Part shown: positions 1 to 8,626 of the stretch, in pieces
Numbering within the stretch: position 1 is the first letter of the stretch
Layout: each line of letters starts with the position of its first letter
Assembly: GCA_913050215.1 (NCBI GenBank)
Contig: CAJXBG010000026.1
Coordinates: 1 to 39,247, forward strand
Source of the DNA: an uncultured Gammaproteobacteria bacterium
GTDB taxonomy: Bacteria > Pseudomonadota > Gammaproteobacteria > Pseudomonadales > Azotimanducaceae
Direction of reading: 5' to 3'
DNA: 39,247 nt
Notes under the pieces: generated by a model
Databases searched by the model: none
The model's input: the letters and a program-made list of their open reading frames with translations, nothing else
Told to the model about the DNA's origin: nothing
Position numbers and translations under genes: made by a program

Positions 1-845
1 ACCAAAGTAGCGACTAGCCATAAATTTTCCCCATAAAATTACATATAATTATTTTTATACCCACTATTCATATGGAATTGCGAGTGGAGACACAATAGAG
101 CGAATATGTCGCAAAGTAAACGTTTGGTGAACGAAATGCAGCCTCTCAGCATAGATATTTCGACGGTTTTTGAAATTCAGCGGAATATTTGATGATCGGG
201 GCTAGTTTGAGGCTTTAAAAGGGCGGTTTATCCCTATTTTTAGCGACGATTCCTTGGTGTTTGGTTTTATCTAAGCCGACCGCTCAATACGTCGAAAAAG
301 GCAAGGAACGCCAGCATATAGACCAAAACCTTCACGTGATGCCGTCACTGGGAAAATTGATCTCTAGGGTGGAGATGGTGGGATAGTCATCGTATCCCTA
401 AACGCATATTGATCGAAAATCCTATAATTTTATTTCCGATTTTACACTCTGAGCTTTACAAATGATGATGACATGGCCCCCCTTTTTTGAGCAAAGAGAT
501 GACCCCCATATTTTTACCCGCTGTACCTCGCAGGGTGCGTAAATGATGACAACCCTGCTGACAGGAGTCTGTGCTCTGGAACCCGGCGGAGAACGATATC
601 AAGCCAGTGATGAAGAGAGTAATCATGAGGTTTATGCGCCTTTGTACGCGATTGATCCGAATGCTAGATTGCGCGTATACATTTTTGGGATACACATTCA
701 GGCGTCTGACGATGGGTTATTATCTGCTTGTTTGATCCCATCACTGAAACCACAGCCGATGGTGAAAATGGCGGTGTTGTATGAGTAGCGTGAGTAATTG
801 AAGGCCCGATAGCTAAGCACATCGCAGTGATACTAAGTTGGATTT
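1..845. other. Long stretch without a recognisable gene
   Basis: No recognisable protein or RNA gene is seen on either strand. Short open frames exist, the longest being plus-strand 543-788 (81 codons) and minus-strand 456-695. Neither has a clear ribosome site or a familiar motif, and they overlap each other. A plus-strand frame without a start codon runs from about 219 to 387 and ends in a stop; it could be gene debris. A small hairpin-like inverted repeat (GGGATA/TATCCC) lies at 380-398. The first 60 bases are AT-rich. The region could hold the promoter of the gene at 846 plus remnants of a lost gene, but this is inference. Confidence 0.5.
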
Positions 846-1979
846 ATGAGCGAGACCATCAATACAGAGAACACCGAAAGCGAAAAATCGCCCGCTGTTA
901 ACAAACGGGTCGGCTCGCCTCGAGCACGACTGGTGAATTTTTATCTGATGGCGATTTTGTTACATCTCCCGGTGTTTGTTTACCCTATTTTGAGGCTATC
1001 GCACTGGTTGGAACTCGGGACATTGTTGACCGCCTTCATCCTCATTCCCCTGACGGGTAGTCAAGTATTCAGCAGGGTGTTCCTGCGAAATCGAAAACAG
1101 GCCTGGGCGAACTTCCTTCGACGTGCCTCAGACCTGTGGCTGGGAGTGAGTGCGCTAGTGCTCACCTCTCTAGTCTGTTTTGAAGGCTTAGTATTGCTTG
1201 ATCTTGTTACGGAAAGGAACGCGGCAATTGGTGTCATTTCTATTTCAGGGCTGATCGGTTTCCTTGGTACGCTCAATGCACTCAGACCATCAGTCGTCAC
1301 AATAAAATTCAAGGCGCCTGAATTAAAATCTCCAGTTAGGTTTGCACAAATCTCCGATGTTCACATTGGCTCTAGGAGTCGCCGTTTCCTCGAGAATGTG
1401 ATCGCTCGAGTGAACGCCTTAGAGCCCGACTTCCTTTGTATAACAGGTGACTTTATCGATGCGCCGGGGGTTCAGGAAAGCGCGCTTGTGTCTCTTAAAA
1501 GCGTGGTGGGACCTGTGTATTACTGCACTGGAAATCATGAAAAGTATGAGGATTTTGAGGAAATTCTCACACGGTTGGACAACTTGGGAGTCGTCGTGTT
1601 GAGAGACGCGTGTACTCACCATCGCGAAGACCTGCAGGTTATCGGTATTGACGATATGGAGGATGCGATGCAGGTGCAGCGGCAACTCAGTCAAATTGAA
1701 TTGGATGAACAGGCCTTCAACCTAGTGCTGTTTCATAGGCCAAGAGGACTTGAGGCCGCCGCCGCCGCGGGTGTAAACCTGATCATCAGCGGACACACTC
1801 ACAATGGTCAGATCTACCCTTTTAACTTTCTTGTGAGGAGAGTTTTTGACAGAATCAAGGGGATGTATCAGATAGGTTCTGCCCGTCAGTATGTTAACGA
1901 GGGCACAGGGACGTGGGGCCCAATTATGAGAGTGGGCACCCGAAGTGAAATCACCTTGTTTGAAATAGCACCGGAGTAA
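846..1979 (+). CDS. Membrane-anchored calcineurin-like metallophosphoesterase (YkuE/YaeI type)
   Basis: A 377-residue protein. Residues 30-150 hold several hydrophobic segments (about 32-50, 55-72, 97-120, 127-145), so the N-terminal third is a membrane domain. The catalytic domain follows from about residue 164. All metallophosphoesterase blocks are visible: D171-V-H173, G201-D202, G229-N-H-E232, a histidine near 297 and G316-H-T-H319. These bind two metal ions in this family. The arrangement matches bacterial YkuE/YaeI-like membrane phosphoesterases, some of which act on lipid-linked phosphates; the substrate here is unknown. The ATG at 846 has only a weak upstream GGA. The gene stands alone, 79 bases before the acyl-CoA dehydrogenase, with which it could be co-transcribed. 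Confidence 0.85.
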   Translation: MSETINTENTESEKSPAVNKRVGSPRARLVNFYLMAILLHLPVFVYPILRLSHWLELGTLLTAFILIPLTGSQVFSRVFLRNRKQAWANFLRRASDLWLGVSALVLTSLVCFEGLVLLDLVTERNAAIGVISISGLIGFLGTLNALRPSVVTIKFKAPELKSPVRFAQISDVHIGSRSRRFLENVIARVNALEPDFLCITGDFIDAPGVQESALVSLKSVVGPVYYCTGNHEKYEDFEEILTRLDNLGVVVLRDACTHHREDLQVIGIDDMEDAMQVQRQLSQIELDEQAFNLVLFHRPRGLEAAAAAGVNLIISGHTHNGQIYPFNFLVRRVFDRIKGMYQIGSARQYVNEGTGTWGPIMRVGTRSEITLFEIAPE

Positions 1980-2058
1980 ACGTAGCAGTAGGCAATTCTG
2001 AGATCGATTTTGAAGAGGGTGCCTGAAATTTAATAATCAGATAGGTAAGGAAATATAA

Positions 2059-3252
2059 ATGTCGTCAGCAAGTGGTTCTTTGGAAAACTTTAGAACAGAA
2101 ATCGCAGCTTGGGTAGAAGAAAACTGCCCAGCGAGTATGCGAACACCTTTGCCTGCAAATGAGCATCCGGGTGGTGGTAAGCGTGCGAAATATAACAATC
2201 CTGACACGAAAGTCTGGATGGATAGGATGGCGGCAAAAGGATATACCGCGCCAACGTGGCCCACGGAATACGGTGGCGCGGGACTTAATGCAGAACAAAA
2301 CATGGTGTTGCGCCAAGAGTTGGGCAAGATTAACGCAAGACCTGCGTTGGTGGGTATGGGGCTCTCGATGATCGGGCCTGCTTTGCTCGAATATGGCACT
2401 GATGAGCAGAAAGCTGAGCACTTGCCAAAAATTGTGTCCGGTGAGATTTGGTGGTGCCAGGGATATAGCGAGCCTAACGCCGGATCGGACCTCGCCAGTC
2501 TGCAAACAAAGGCGGTTGTAGATGGAGATGATTACATTATCAACGGACAAAAAATTTGGACTTCTGGCGCTAATAACGCTGATTGGATTTTCTGTCTTGT
2601 TCGAACCGATTTTGATGCGCCAAAGCACAATGGCATCACTTTTATTCTGTTTGATATGACAACACCCGGCGTTACAGTAAAACCCATATTACTCATCAGT
2701 GGCTTGTCCCCGTTCTGCGAGACTTTCTTTGAGGACGTACGCGCACCGCGTAAGAATGTCATAGGTACGGTTAACGATGGTTGGACCGTTGCAAAGCGGC
2801 TACTTCAGTACGAACGTACGATGATTGGTGGTGGCGGTGGTGGACAAAAAGTGAGAAGTCTGGCTGAGATCGCGACTGAGTACGTTGGTTTGCAGGATGG
2901 TAAGATTAACGACAGTGATCTTCGTTTAGATATCGCCAAACACACGATGGACTCGCGCGCATTCAGCCTAACCACACGCAGAAGTGTCGAGGAGTCTAAG
3001 TCGACCAAAGCGCCAAGCTTCGTCTCTTCCATGTTTAAGTATTACGGAACGGAGCAGAATATCGCCCGTTATGAACTCATGATGAAGGCGATGGGCTCGC
3101 AAATGCTTGGTTGGGAAGGGGATGAATTTCAGCCTGCCGAGCTAACGGAAACCAGAGCATGGCTCCGGTCAAAAGCGAATTCTATCGAAGGTGGAACTTC
3201 TGAGGTGCAATTGAATATCGTTGCCAAGCGAGTATTGGGGTTGCCGGATTAA
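2059..3252 (+). CDS. Acyl-CoA dehydrogenase family protein
   Basis: A 397-residue FAD enzyme of the acyl-CoA dehydrogenase family, which oxidises acyl-CoA thioesters to 2-enoyl-CoA and passes electrons to ETF. The N-terminal helical domain spans roughly 1-130. The flavin-contact signature YSEPNAGSDLA lies at 136-146 and GQKIWTSG at 163-170. The C-terminal helical domain ends with the IEGGTSEVQ block around 376-384, which is typical of the family. The length is normal. An AGGAA ribosome site lies just before the ATG. The sequence resembles the subgroup found with CoA-dependent catabolism of branched, cyclic or steroid-type acids more than short-chain fatty-acid enzymes, so the substrate cannot be assigned. 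A decayed crotonase remnant lies downstream on the other strand, which suggests a once larger beta-oxidation cluster. Confidence 0.92.
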   Translation: MSSASGSLENFRTEIAAWVEENCPASMRTPLPANEHPGGGKRAKYNNPDTKVWMDRMAAKGYTAPTWPTEYGGAGLNAEQNMVLRQELGKINARPALVGMGLSMIGPALLEYGTDEQKAEHLPKIVSGEIWWCQGYSEPNAGSDLASLQTKAVVDGDDYIINGQKIWTSGANNADWIFCLVRTDFDAPKHNGITFILFDMTTPGVTVKPILLISGLSPFCETFFEDVRAPRKNVIGTVNDGWTVAKRLLQYERTMIGGGGGGQKVRSLAEIATEYVGLQDGKINDSDLRLDIAKHTMDSRAFSLTTRRSVEESKSTKAPSFVSSMFKYYGTEQNIARYELMMKAMGSQMLGWEGDEFQPAELTETRAWLRSKANSIEGGTSEVQLNIVAKRVLGLPD

Positions 3253-3337
3253 ATGAGCGCTTGACTCGGTGCAGGGTGCTAATCCTGAAAGTAAACTATG
3301 AATGATCGTTAGGTTTGAAGAGGGCTTGGCTTGTAGC

Positions 3338-3600
3338 TCAGCCTTCCTTCAATCCATAGGCGAGCGTGCAACTTAAAATTTGTGTTAGAAACCACGTTGC
3401 GCCACTGTCGAGAATGACACTAACAAAAACGCCTAGCATGGGAATACGTTCCCGGCCGTCAATGTCAGATCACAATTCCCTGTTAAAGCAGGTCCCGCGC
3501 CGACAGCAGGGCCTGTGATCGCTTTAATCCCGTGTGTCGATGCATGTGGAATTGCCATCAGCATTGGTTGGTAAAACATTTAGTCTGCCCAGATAATTAA
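3338..3600 (-). pseudogene. Degraded enoyl-CoA hydratase/isomerase (crotonase) fragment
   Basis: The minus strand of this otherwise geneless gap encodes crotonase-like peptide in two frames. Reading down from 3564, one frame gives HGIKAITGPAVGAGPALTGN followed by CDLTLTAG. This is the family's oxyanion-hole block (consensus GPAVGAG...CDL). That frame stops at 3433-3435. A second frame overlapping it continues with VILDSGATWFLTQIL, which matches the block that follows in crotonases (GL-PD-GGATWFLPRLVG), and stops at 3338-3340. Another stop precedes the fragment near 3580. The N-terminal and C-terminal thirds of a usual 260-residue enzyme are missing. The frameshift, stops and truncation indicate a dead gene. 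It lies beside an intact acyl-CoA dehydrogenase, the enzyme whose product a crotonase would hydrate. The bases from 3601 to 3899 hold nothing else recognisable. Confidence 0.8.
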
Positions 3601-3899
3601 GCTCAAAATTTGGCGCTGGAACCTGTCGTTTCAGCGTTAAGTTTTAAGTTGTATTCATGTTGATTTGTCCCGTATTTGAGTAACATGCACTAGCGCAGGC
3701 GAGAGGATGTTTGTTAGCGCTAGCGAGTATGTCGCCAATTAGCATACCGACTAGCGAATGGGCGTCTGGAAATGCAATTAATATTGTATGAGTTTCAACA
3801 CGAGAGAGTTAATCAGACAATTCGCTGACTTTGATGTTTGGGATGACTGAAAAAACCGTACTGTTTCTGGATGAAAACACACAAATAACGGAAGGTATC

Positions 3900-4514
3900 A
3901 TGTATCAATTTTATTACGCGCCAGGTTCCTGTTCCATTGCGGCACAAATTGCACTGGAGATGTCTGGTGCACCCTATCAAAGTGTCAAACTCGATTTTCG
4001 ATCAAATGCGCAAAGGGAAAGTGGTTATCTGACTATCAACCCGAAAGGCAGGGTGCCTGCGCTTGTTTGTGAGCAAGGTGTTGTTACTGAAAACCCCGCA
4101 ATTTTGCTATTCCTGGCGCAGCAATTTCCTGACGCCGGTCTTGCGCCTTTAAAGGATCCTTTCAAGCTTGCGCAAGTAAACGCGTTCAATGCCTATTTGA
4201 GTTCAACAGTTCATCCGGCACACGCTCATGGAGTGCGTGGTTATCGTTGGGCAGATGATGAAGCTGCGATCGCAGAGATGAAAAGAAAAATGCCTGAGGT
4301 CATGACCGAGTGTTTCGGAATGATCGAAAGTGAGATGTTTAAGGGACCTTGGGTGATGGGGGAAGACTTCTCGATCAGTGATATTTATTTGTTCACTATT
4401 GCTCAGTGGCTAGAGGCTGATGGTGTCGATATCACACAGTTTCCAAAAGTCATGTCGCATCGATCAAGGATGCGTGATTTGGAGGTTGTTAAGAAGGTAT
4501 TAGCAGAACAATAA
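3900..4514 (+). CDS. Glutathione S-transferase family protein
   Basis: A 204-residue GST-like protein. The thioredoxin-fold N-terminal domain begins MYQFYYAPGSCSIAA, with the Tyr/Ser region expected at the glutathione site, and has the cis-proline block GRVPALV followed by VTENPAIL (E and N in the position of the usual ESxAI). The all-helical C-terminal domain follows from about residue 85. The ATG at 3900 is chosen because GGAAGG lies 5-10 bases upstream and the protein then starts like its family; the reading frame is open back to 3831, but that would add 23 unlikely residues. The role is probably glutathione conjugation or isomerisation within the surrounding catabolic genes. The substrate is unknown. 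A hairpin terminator follows. Confidence 0.88.
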   Translation: MYQFYYAPGSCSIAAQIALEMSGAPYQSVKLDFRSNAQRESGYLTINPKGRVPALVCEQGVVTENPAILLFLAQQFPDAGLAPLKDPFKLAQVNAFNAYLSSTVHPAHAHGVRGYRWADDEAAIAEMKRKMPEVMTECFGMIESEMFKGPWVMGEDFSISDIYLFTIAQWLEADGVDITQFPKVMSHRSRMRDLEVVKKVLAEQ

Positions 4515-4528
4515 GCAAAGTAAATACG

Positions 4529-4551
4529 CAGGGAGCGTTAAGCACTCCCTG
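4529..4551. terminator. Bidirectional hairpin between convergent genes
   Basis: A perfect 7-bp inverted repeat, CAGGGAG (4529-4535) and CTCCCTG (4545-4551), has a 9-base loop and is followed by an AT-rich stretch. It lies between the plus-strand GST ending at 4514 and the minus-strand SDR ending at 4572, so it probably terminates both. Confidence 0.65.
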
Positions 4552-4571
4552 AATATTTAATGGTTTACGAC

Positions 4572-5363
4572 TTATTTGGGCTGCATCCTGATGCCGCCAT
4601 CCATTCGAATACATTCAGCGTTGATGTAATCGTTTTCTACGATACTTTGGGCTAGGTGCGCAATTTCATCCGGCATTCCGAGTCGTCTTGGGTACAGGAC
4701 CTGACTTGAGAGCGGTTGAATTGCCTGTTCAATTTCAGGCGTCATTTCTTCCTGGCCACCCATCATCAATGGTGTCACGATCAATCCAGGTACGATAGTG
4801 TTACATCGGATGCCTATTGCAGAAAGGTCTCGAGCGATTGGCAGGGTCATGCCAACTACGCCGCCTTTTGAAGCGGAGTAAGCAGCTTGACCAATTTGGC
4901 CATCGTAAGCTGCAACAGAAGCGGTATTGATGATAACTCCGCGACCGCCATCCTTGTTGAACGGTTCGTTTTCAGCCATTTTCTCGGCACAGAGCCGCAG
5001 CACGTTAAAGGTGCCGACGAGATTGACGTTAATGATTAGGTTGAAATCCTTAAGCGGGAAAGGACCTTTCTTGCCCATTGTTCGCTTGGCGTTACCGATG
5101 CCCGCGTAGTTGCAGTTAATGTGGATAGCGCCAAAGGCTTCCATTGTTGCATCAATACCTGCCTTTACCGAATCTTCATCGGTAACGTTAACGTTGCAAT
5201 AGATTACGCTGCCGGCATGTTCTGCCGCGAGTGCATTTCCTTTTTCTTCGTTCATGTCGAAAATGGCACATTTCGCGCCACCGGCGACAAAACGTTTCAC
5301 GGTTGCACGGCCTAGGCCTGATGCGCCACCTGTAATAACAGCAACTTTATCTTGTAATTCCAT
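4572..5363 (-). CDS. HSD10-like short-chain 3-hydroxyacyl-CoA/hydroxysteroid dehydrogenase
   Basis: A 263-residue classical SDR. The NAD-binding TGGASGLG motif is at 11-18, and Asp36 after the second strand favours NAD(H). The catalytic set is Ser149 and Y162-S-A-S-K166. The middle of the protein ([15 protein letters not shown], then [20 protein letters not shown]) is close to the type II 3-hydroxyacyl-CoA dehydrogenase/17-beta-HSD10 subgroup, which oxidises 3-hydroxyacyl-CoA or hydroxysteroids. The usual NNAG motif reads N-C-N-Y-A-G around 83-88, an HSD10-like variation. A good AGGGAG ribosome site precedes the ATG. It would provide the third beta-oxidation step after the upstream acyl-CoA dehydrogenase, although it lies on the opposite strand. 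Confidence 0.9.
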   Translation of the reverse strand: MELQDKVAVITGGASGLGRATVKRFVAGGAKCAIFDMNEEKGNALAAEHAGSVIYCNVNVTDEDSVKAGIDATMEAFGAIHINCNYAGIGNAKRTMGKKGPFPLKDFNLIINVNLVGTFNVLRLCAEKMAENEPFNKDGGRGVIINTASVAAYDGQIGQAAYSASKGGVVGMTLPIARDLSAIGIRCNTIVPGLIVTPLMMGGQEEMTPEIEQAIQPLSSQVLYPRRLGMPDEIAHLAQSIVENDYINAECIRMDGGIRMQPK

Positions 5364-5522
5364 AGGTACTCCCTAGTTAGGTTCTGAATGTGATTTTTTG
5401 CGTGAAAAAGAACCCGCGCATTGTATCAGTGTCGCGCGTGAGTGAGAAACTGAAGTTGAAATTGCTGTCTTGTGATCGGTCCCGTAATATTCCTGAAATT
5501 ATTTTAGTATAGGAAGTGCACG

Positions 5523-6392
5523 GTGGATCTTGGTAAATTAGGCGTTTGGTATTTTTTTGATGGTTTGTCTTCAGCCGATGCAGCGCTCGCCGCAAGGCGT
5601 ATTGAGGCGCTTGGCTACAGTGCCCTATGGTTGCCGGAGACGGTAGGTAAAAGCCCTGTTGTGCTAAGCGCGTATCTGCTGGCTCAAACCGAGAAGTTAA
5701 TCTTGGCGACCGGTATCATGAATATCTATCACCGTGAACCTGGCGTTACAACGGCGCTGCAAAAATCGTTGGCAGAGCAATCAGGCGGCAGGTTCTTGCT
5801 GGGTATGGGCGTTTCACACAAACCTTTGGTTGAAGGCGTTCGTAATCTTGAGTACGGCCCGCCAGTAGCAACTATGCGAACTTATATCGAAAAAATGAAA
5901 GGCGCTATCTACACTGGTCTGCCTCCAGCGTCTGAACCTCCAACAGTTATCGCAGCACTGGGACCAAAAATGCTTGAACTTGCGGCTAAGGAAACTTCAG
6001 GTGCTCATCCCTATTTTACCTCGCCGGATCATACTCGAATGGCGCGAGATATTATGGGTGAGGGCCCCATGTTGTGTGTGGAACAGAAAGTGATTTTGGA
6101 AAGTGATCCCGCTAAGGCCCGCGAGTTGGCCAGACCTGTGGCCAAAATATATAACCGGTTACCTAATTACAGAAACAACTGGCTGCGCATGGGGCTTAGC
6201 GACGAAGATATCGATTCTTTAAGCGATAAGTTTATCGATACAACATTTGCATGGGGTAGTGTAGACGTCATCAAGAACCGATTGCAGGCACATTTTGATG
6301 CAGGCGCTGACCATGTCTGTATTCAGCCAGTCAATCCTAACGGTCAGTTTGGAGATCTGCACTGGGAAGGGCTTGAAGCACTGGCAAGTTAG
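5523..6392 (+). CDS. LLM-class (luciferase-like) flavin/F420-type oxidoreductase
   Basis: A 289-residue TIM-barrel protein of the luciferase-like monooxygenase superfamily. It opens LGKLGVWYFFDGL and continues with ALGYSALWLPET and LILATGIMNIYHREP, then GGRFLLGMGVSH, the typical block order of the F420-dependent TIGR03620-like group. The C-terminal part contains FAWGSVDVIKNRL and DAGADHVCIQPV. The start is GTG at 5523, with AGGAAG a few bases upstream. Members use F420H2 or FMN; which cofactor is used here cannot be read from the sequence. No F420 biosynthesis genes are visible nearby. The gene is divergent from the HSD10-like gene and is followed by another SDR, suggesting a redox step in the same catabolic region. 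Confidence 0.85.
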   Translation: MDLGKLGVWYFFDGLSSADAALAARRIEALGYSALWLPETVGKSPVVLSAYLLAQTEKLILATGIMNIYHREPGVTTALQKSLAEQSGGRFLLGMGVSHKPLVEGVRNLEYGPPVATMRTYIEKMKGAIYTGLPPASEPPTVIAALGPKMLELAAKETSGAHPYFTSPDHTRMARDIMGEGPMLCVEQKVILESDPAKARELARPVAKIYNRLPNYRNNWLRMGLSDEDIDSLSDKFIDTTFAWGSVDVIKNRLQAHFDAGADHVCIQPVNPNGQFGDLHWEGLEALAS

Positions 6393-6516
6393 CTGCTGGT
6401 CGCGGCCTTAAGGAAGTGCTTTATTCAGGTGATCTTCCGAGTCAGTGAAATATCGAGGCCGTGTGAGTTGTCACTCGGACCGCAGAGGTACAGTAAAAGC
6501 AGGAGGAGTTAGGCTA

Positions 6517-7260
6517 ATGACAGATATGACAGACAAGGTGGTGTTAATTACCGGCGGCAGTCGCGGTTTGGGACGTGCGATGGCGCTGGCATTCGCAGAC
6601 GCGGGTGCCGACATCGCAATAATCGGGCGGAAAATAGACAGTTGTTTAGCAACTGCCAGAGAAGTTGAAGCCTTAGGGCGCAAGGCATTCCCCTATGCCG
6701 CGCATGTTGCGAACTGGGAGCAGATCGATACGATGGTGGAGGCGGTTTACGCCGAATTTGGTCGAGTAGATGTGCTCATCAATAACGCGGGAATGTCTCC
6801 GCTTTATCCATCTTTGGATGAGGTCACCGAAGAGCTTTTTGACAAGGTGATTGGTGTCAATCTAAAGGGTCCGTTCAGACTCAGCGCAAATGTTGGTAAG
6901 CGAATGATGGAGGGTGATGGCGGTGCCATTATCAATGTCAGCAGTACCGCTTCTGTTCGCCCGAGTCCTCATGCTGAACCTTATGGAGCATCGAAAGCCG
7001 GTCTGAACGCGATTACTCAGTCGTTTGCTCATGCTTACGGTCCTAAGGTGCGTGTTAACTGCATCATGGCTGGACCTTTTCTCACGGATATATCAAAAGC
7101 CTGGGATATGGAGGCCTTCGAAAAGCGAGCGGAAGAGAACATACCCTTGATGCGCGGCGGGCAACCGCAAGAGATTACTGGCGCTGCTTTATATCTCGCA
7201 TCCGATGCCGCCAGTTTTACAACCGGTGCCATCCTTGCCGTCGATGGCGGTGCGCACTGA
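6517..7260 (+). CDS. SDR family NAD(P)-dependent oxidoreductase
   Basis: A 247-residue classical SDR with TGGSRGLG at 12-19, VLINNAG at 86-92, catalytic Ser142/143 (INVSSTAS) and Y156-G-A-S-K160. The C-terminus has the family's DGG block. The open frame reaches back to 6445, but the ATG at 6517 is preceded by a strong AGGAGGAG sequence and matches the normal family start, so it is preferred. It probably interconverts an alcohol and a ketone in the local pathway; the substrate is unknown. It lies 124 bases after the LLM oxidoreductase and 48 bases before the TPR protein on the same strand, and the three may be transcribed together. Confidence 0.9.
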   Translation: MTDMTDKVVLITGGSRGLGRAMALAFADAGADIAIIGRKIDSCLATAREVEALGRKAFPYAAHVANWEQIDTMVEAVYAEFGRVDVLINNAGMSPLYPSLDEVTEELFDKVIGVNLKGPFRLSANVGKRMMEGDGGAIINVSSTASVRPSPHAEPYGASKAGLNAITQSFAHAYGPKVRVNCIMAGPFLTDISKAWDMEAFEKRAEENIPLMRGGQPQEITGAALYLASDAASFTTGAILAVDGGAH

Positions 7261-7308
7261 TCTAATCTTGAGCGGATTTTTCTATAACAGTTTCAGAGGA
7301 AGTACAGG

Positions 7309-8604
7309 ATGTTGCAGGATCGTTACGGAAACCGGGTAAGTACTGAATCAAATGTGGCATGTGATGGCTATATTGAATCTGTAGATAGTGTGCTCAGCGC
7401 AACCGATGATCCGCTGATAGGCATCGATAAGGCGCTGGCGGCTGATCCCGAATTTGCACTGGCGCACGTGACGAAAGGAAGGCATTTCATGTTGCTGGGT
7501 AAAATGAAGGAAGCGAGAGAAAGCATCCTTCATGCCGCAGCGCTCGCTCCAGGCTTGACGGCGAGGGAGCAGAGCCACATCGAAATCTTCAATTTACTTT
7601 CGAGCGGACGTAGCCCTGATGCACTTACGTTGACACTTAGTCATATGCAGGATTATCCCCGTGACGCCTTTGCGCTCGCGCCGTCAACCAGCGTTTTTGG
7701 ATTGATTGGCTTCGGTGGTCGAGAGGCACGTGAGCCAGAGCAACTTGATTTGCTCGAACCGTTAGTAGATGCATACGGTGATGATTGGTGGTTTCTTACT
7801 GTCTATGCATTTGCGCTGATAGAGATGGGGCAATGGCAAAGAGGTCGCGAATTGATTGAGCGAGCGCTAGAGCAAAAACCTCGGAGTGCCCATACAGCGC
7901 ATATATACGCGCATGCGCTCTACGAGGCTGGGGACGACAAATCGCTGGCGGATTATCTTGAGGCATGGTTACCAGATTATCCCAATACGAATTTGTTAAG
8001 TTGCCATGCTTGGTGGCATTTGTGTCTGGCGCGGCTGATGCTGGGTGAGCATGACGCGATTTGGCCGATGTACGATGCTCACTGCGCGCCCTCAGTCTCC
8101 GATGGCCCTGCTATCAACGTTTTTACCGATGGCGCTTCGCTATTGTGGCGATCGGAGCTAGCGGGCATTGAAAGGAGTTCTGAGCGTTGGCAAGCATTGC
8201 AGGATTACCGCGAAAAAATGCTGCCCAATCCGATGGTCTTTGTCGATGCGCATGGTGGTTTACCGGCGCTGGCGCTCGGGGATCCGGAACGATTCAGTGA
8301 TTGGCTTGAAGCTCTGAGTAAAGCCGACGAAAAAGGCAGTCTCCCCGCGGGTAAGATTCCGGGTGAGATAAATCACGCGTTTGCTGCTTATGCGGCGGAA
8401 GACTGGTCAAAGACGATTAGTATTCTCGACCCCATTCAGGATCAGGTGATTAGAATAGGTGGAAGTCGCGCGCAGCGTGATTTTGTGCTGAATACATTGC
8501 TTTCTGCTTACGTGAAAGATGGTCGTGCTGAAACTGCAAGGGCATTGGTGTCTGCCCAGACCGATCGGCCAAGAGCCGTGCCGGTTGCAGGTCTTTACGC
8601 GTAG
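7309..8604 (+). CDS. Tetratricopeptide-repeat protein, TTC38-like
   Basis: A 431-residue cytoplasmic, signal-less protein made of helical repeats. TPR-like pairs are visible at roughly 40-75 (ALAADPEFALAHVTKGRHFM), 155-195 and 195-230. The segment LSCHAWWHLCLARLMLGE with following D-A-IWPMYD, and the later DAHGGLPALALGD, resemble the TTC38 family shared by bacteria and eukaryotes. No enzyme motif is seen. Bacterial TTC38-like genes have no settled function; scaffold or accessory roles are guesses. The ATG at 7309 has a moderate GAGGAAG upstream. The gene ends 10 bases before the convergent FAD monooxygenase. Confidence 0.8.
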   Translation: MLQDRYGNRVSTESNVACDGYIESVDSVLSATDDPLIGIDKALAADPEFALAHVTKGRHFMLLGKMKEARESILHAAALAPGLTAREQSHIEIFNLLSSGRSPDALTLTLSHMQDYPRDAFALAPSTSVFGLIGFGGREAREPEQLDLLEPLVDAYGDDWWFLTVYAFALIEMGQWQRGRELIERALEQKPRSAHTAHIYAHALYEAGDDKSLADYLEAWLPDYPNTNLLSCHAWWHLCLARLMLGEHDAIWPMYDAHCAPSVSDGPAINVFTDGASLLWRSELAGIERSSERWQALQDYREKMLPNPMVFVDAHGGLPALALGDPERFSDWLEALSKADEKGSLPAGKIPGEINHAFAAYAAEDWSKTISILDPIQDQVIRIGGSRAQRDFVLNTLLSAYVKDGRAETARALVSAQTDRPRAVPVAGLYA

Positions 8605-8610
8605 GGCTAT

Positions 8611-8626
8611 CCGCTCAAGTCAGCGG
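8611..8626. terminator. Possible short hairpin at convergent gene ends
   Basis: CCGCT (8611-8615) and AGCGG (8622-8626) form a 5-bp stem with a 6-base loop. It lies at the junction of two convergent genes and is followed by TAAAA. The stem is short, so this is only a candidate. Confidence 0.3.

Noticed and set aside
543-788. Plus-strand open frame of 81 codons in the first kilobase
   Set aside because: A stop codon directly precedes its ATG, it has no clear ribosome site, the product matches no pattern I recognise and another frame overlaps it on the other strand. Left as uncertain.
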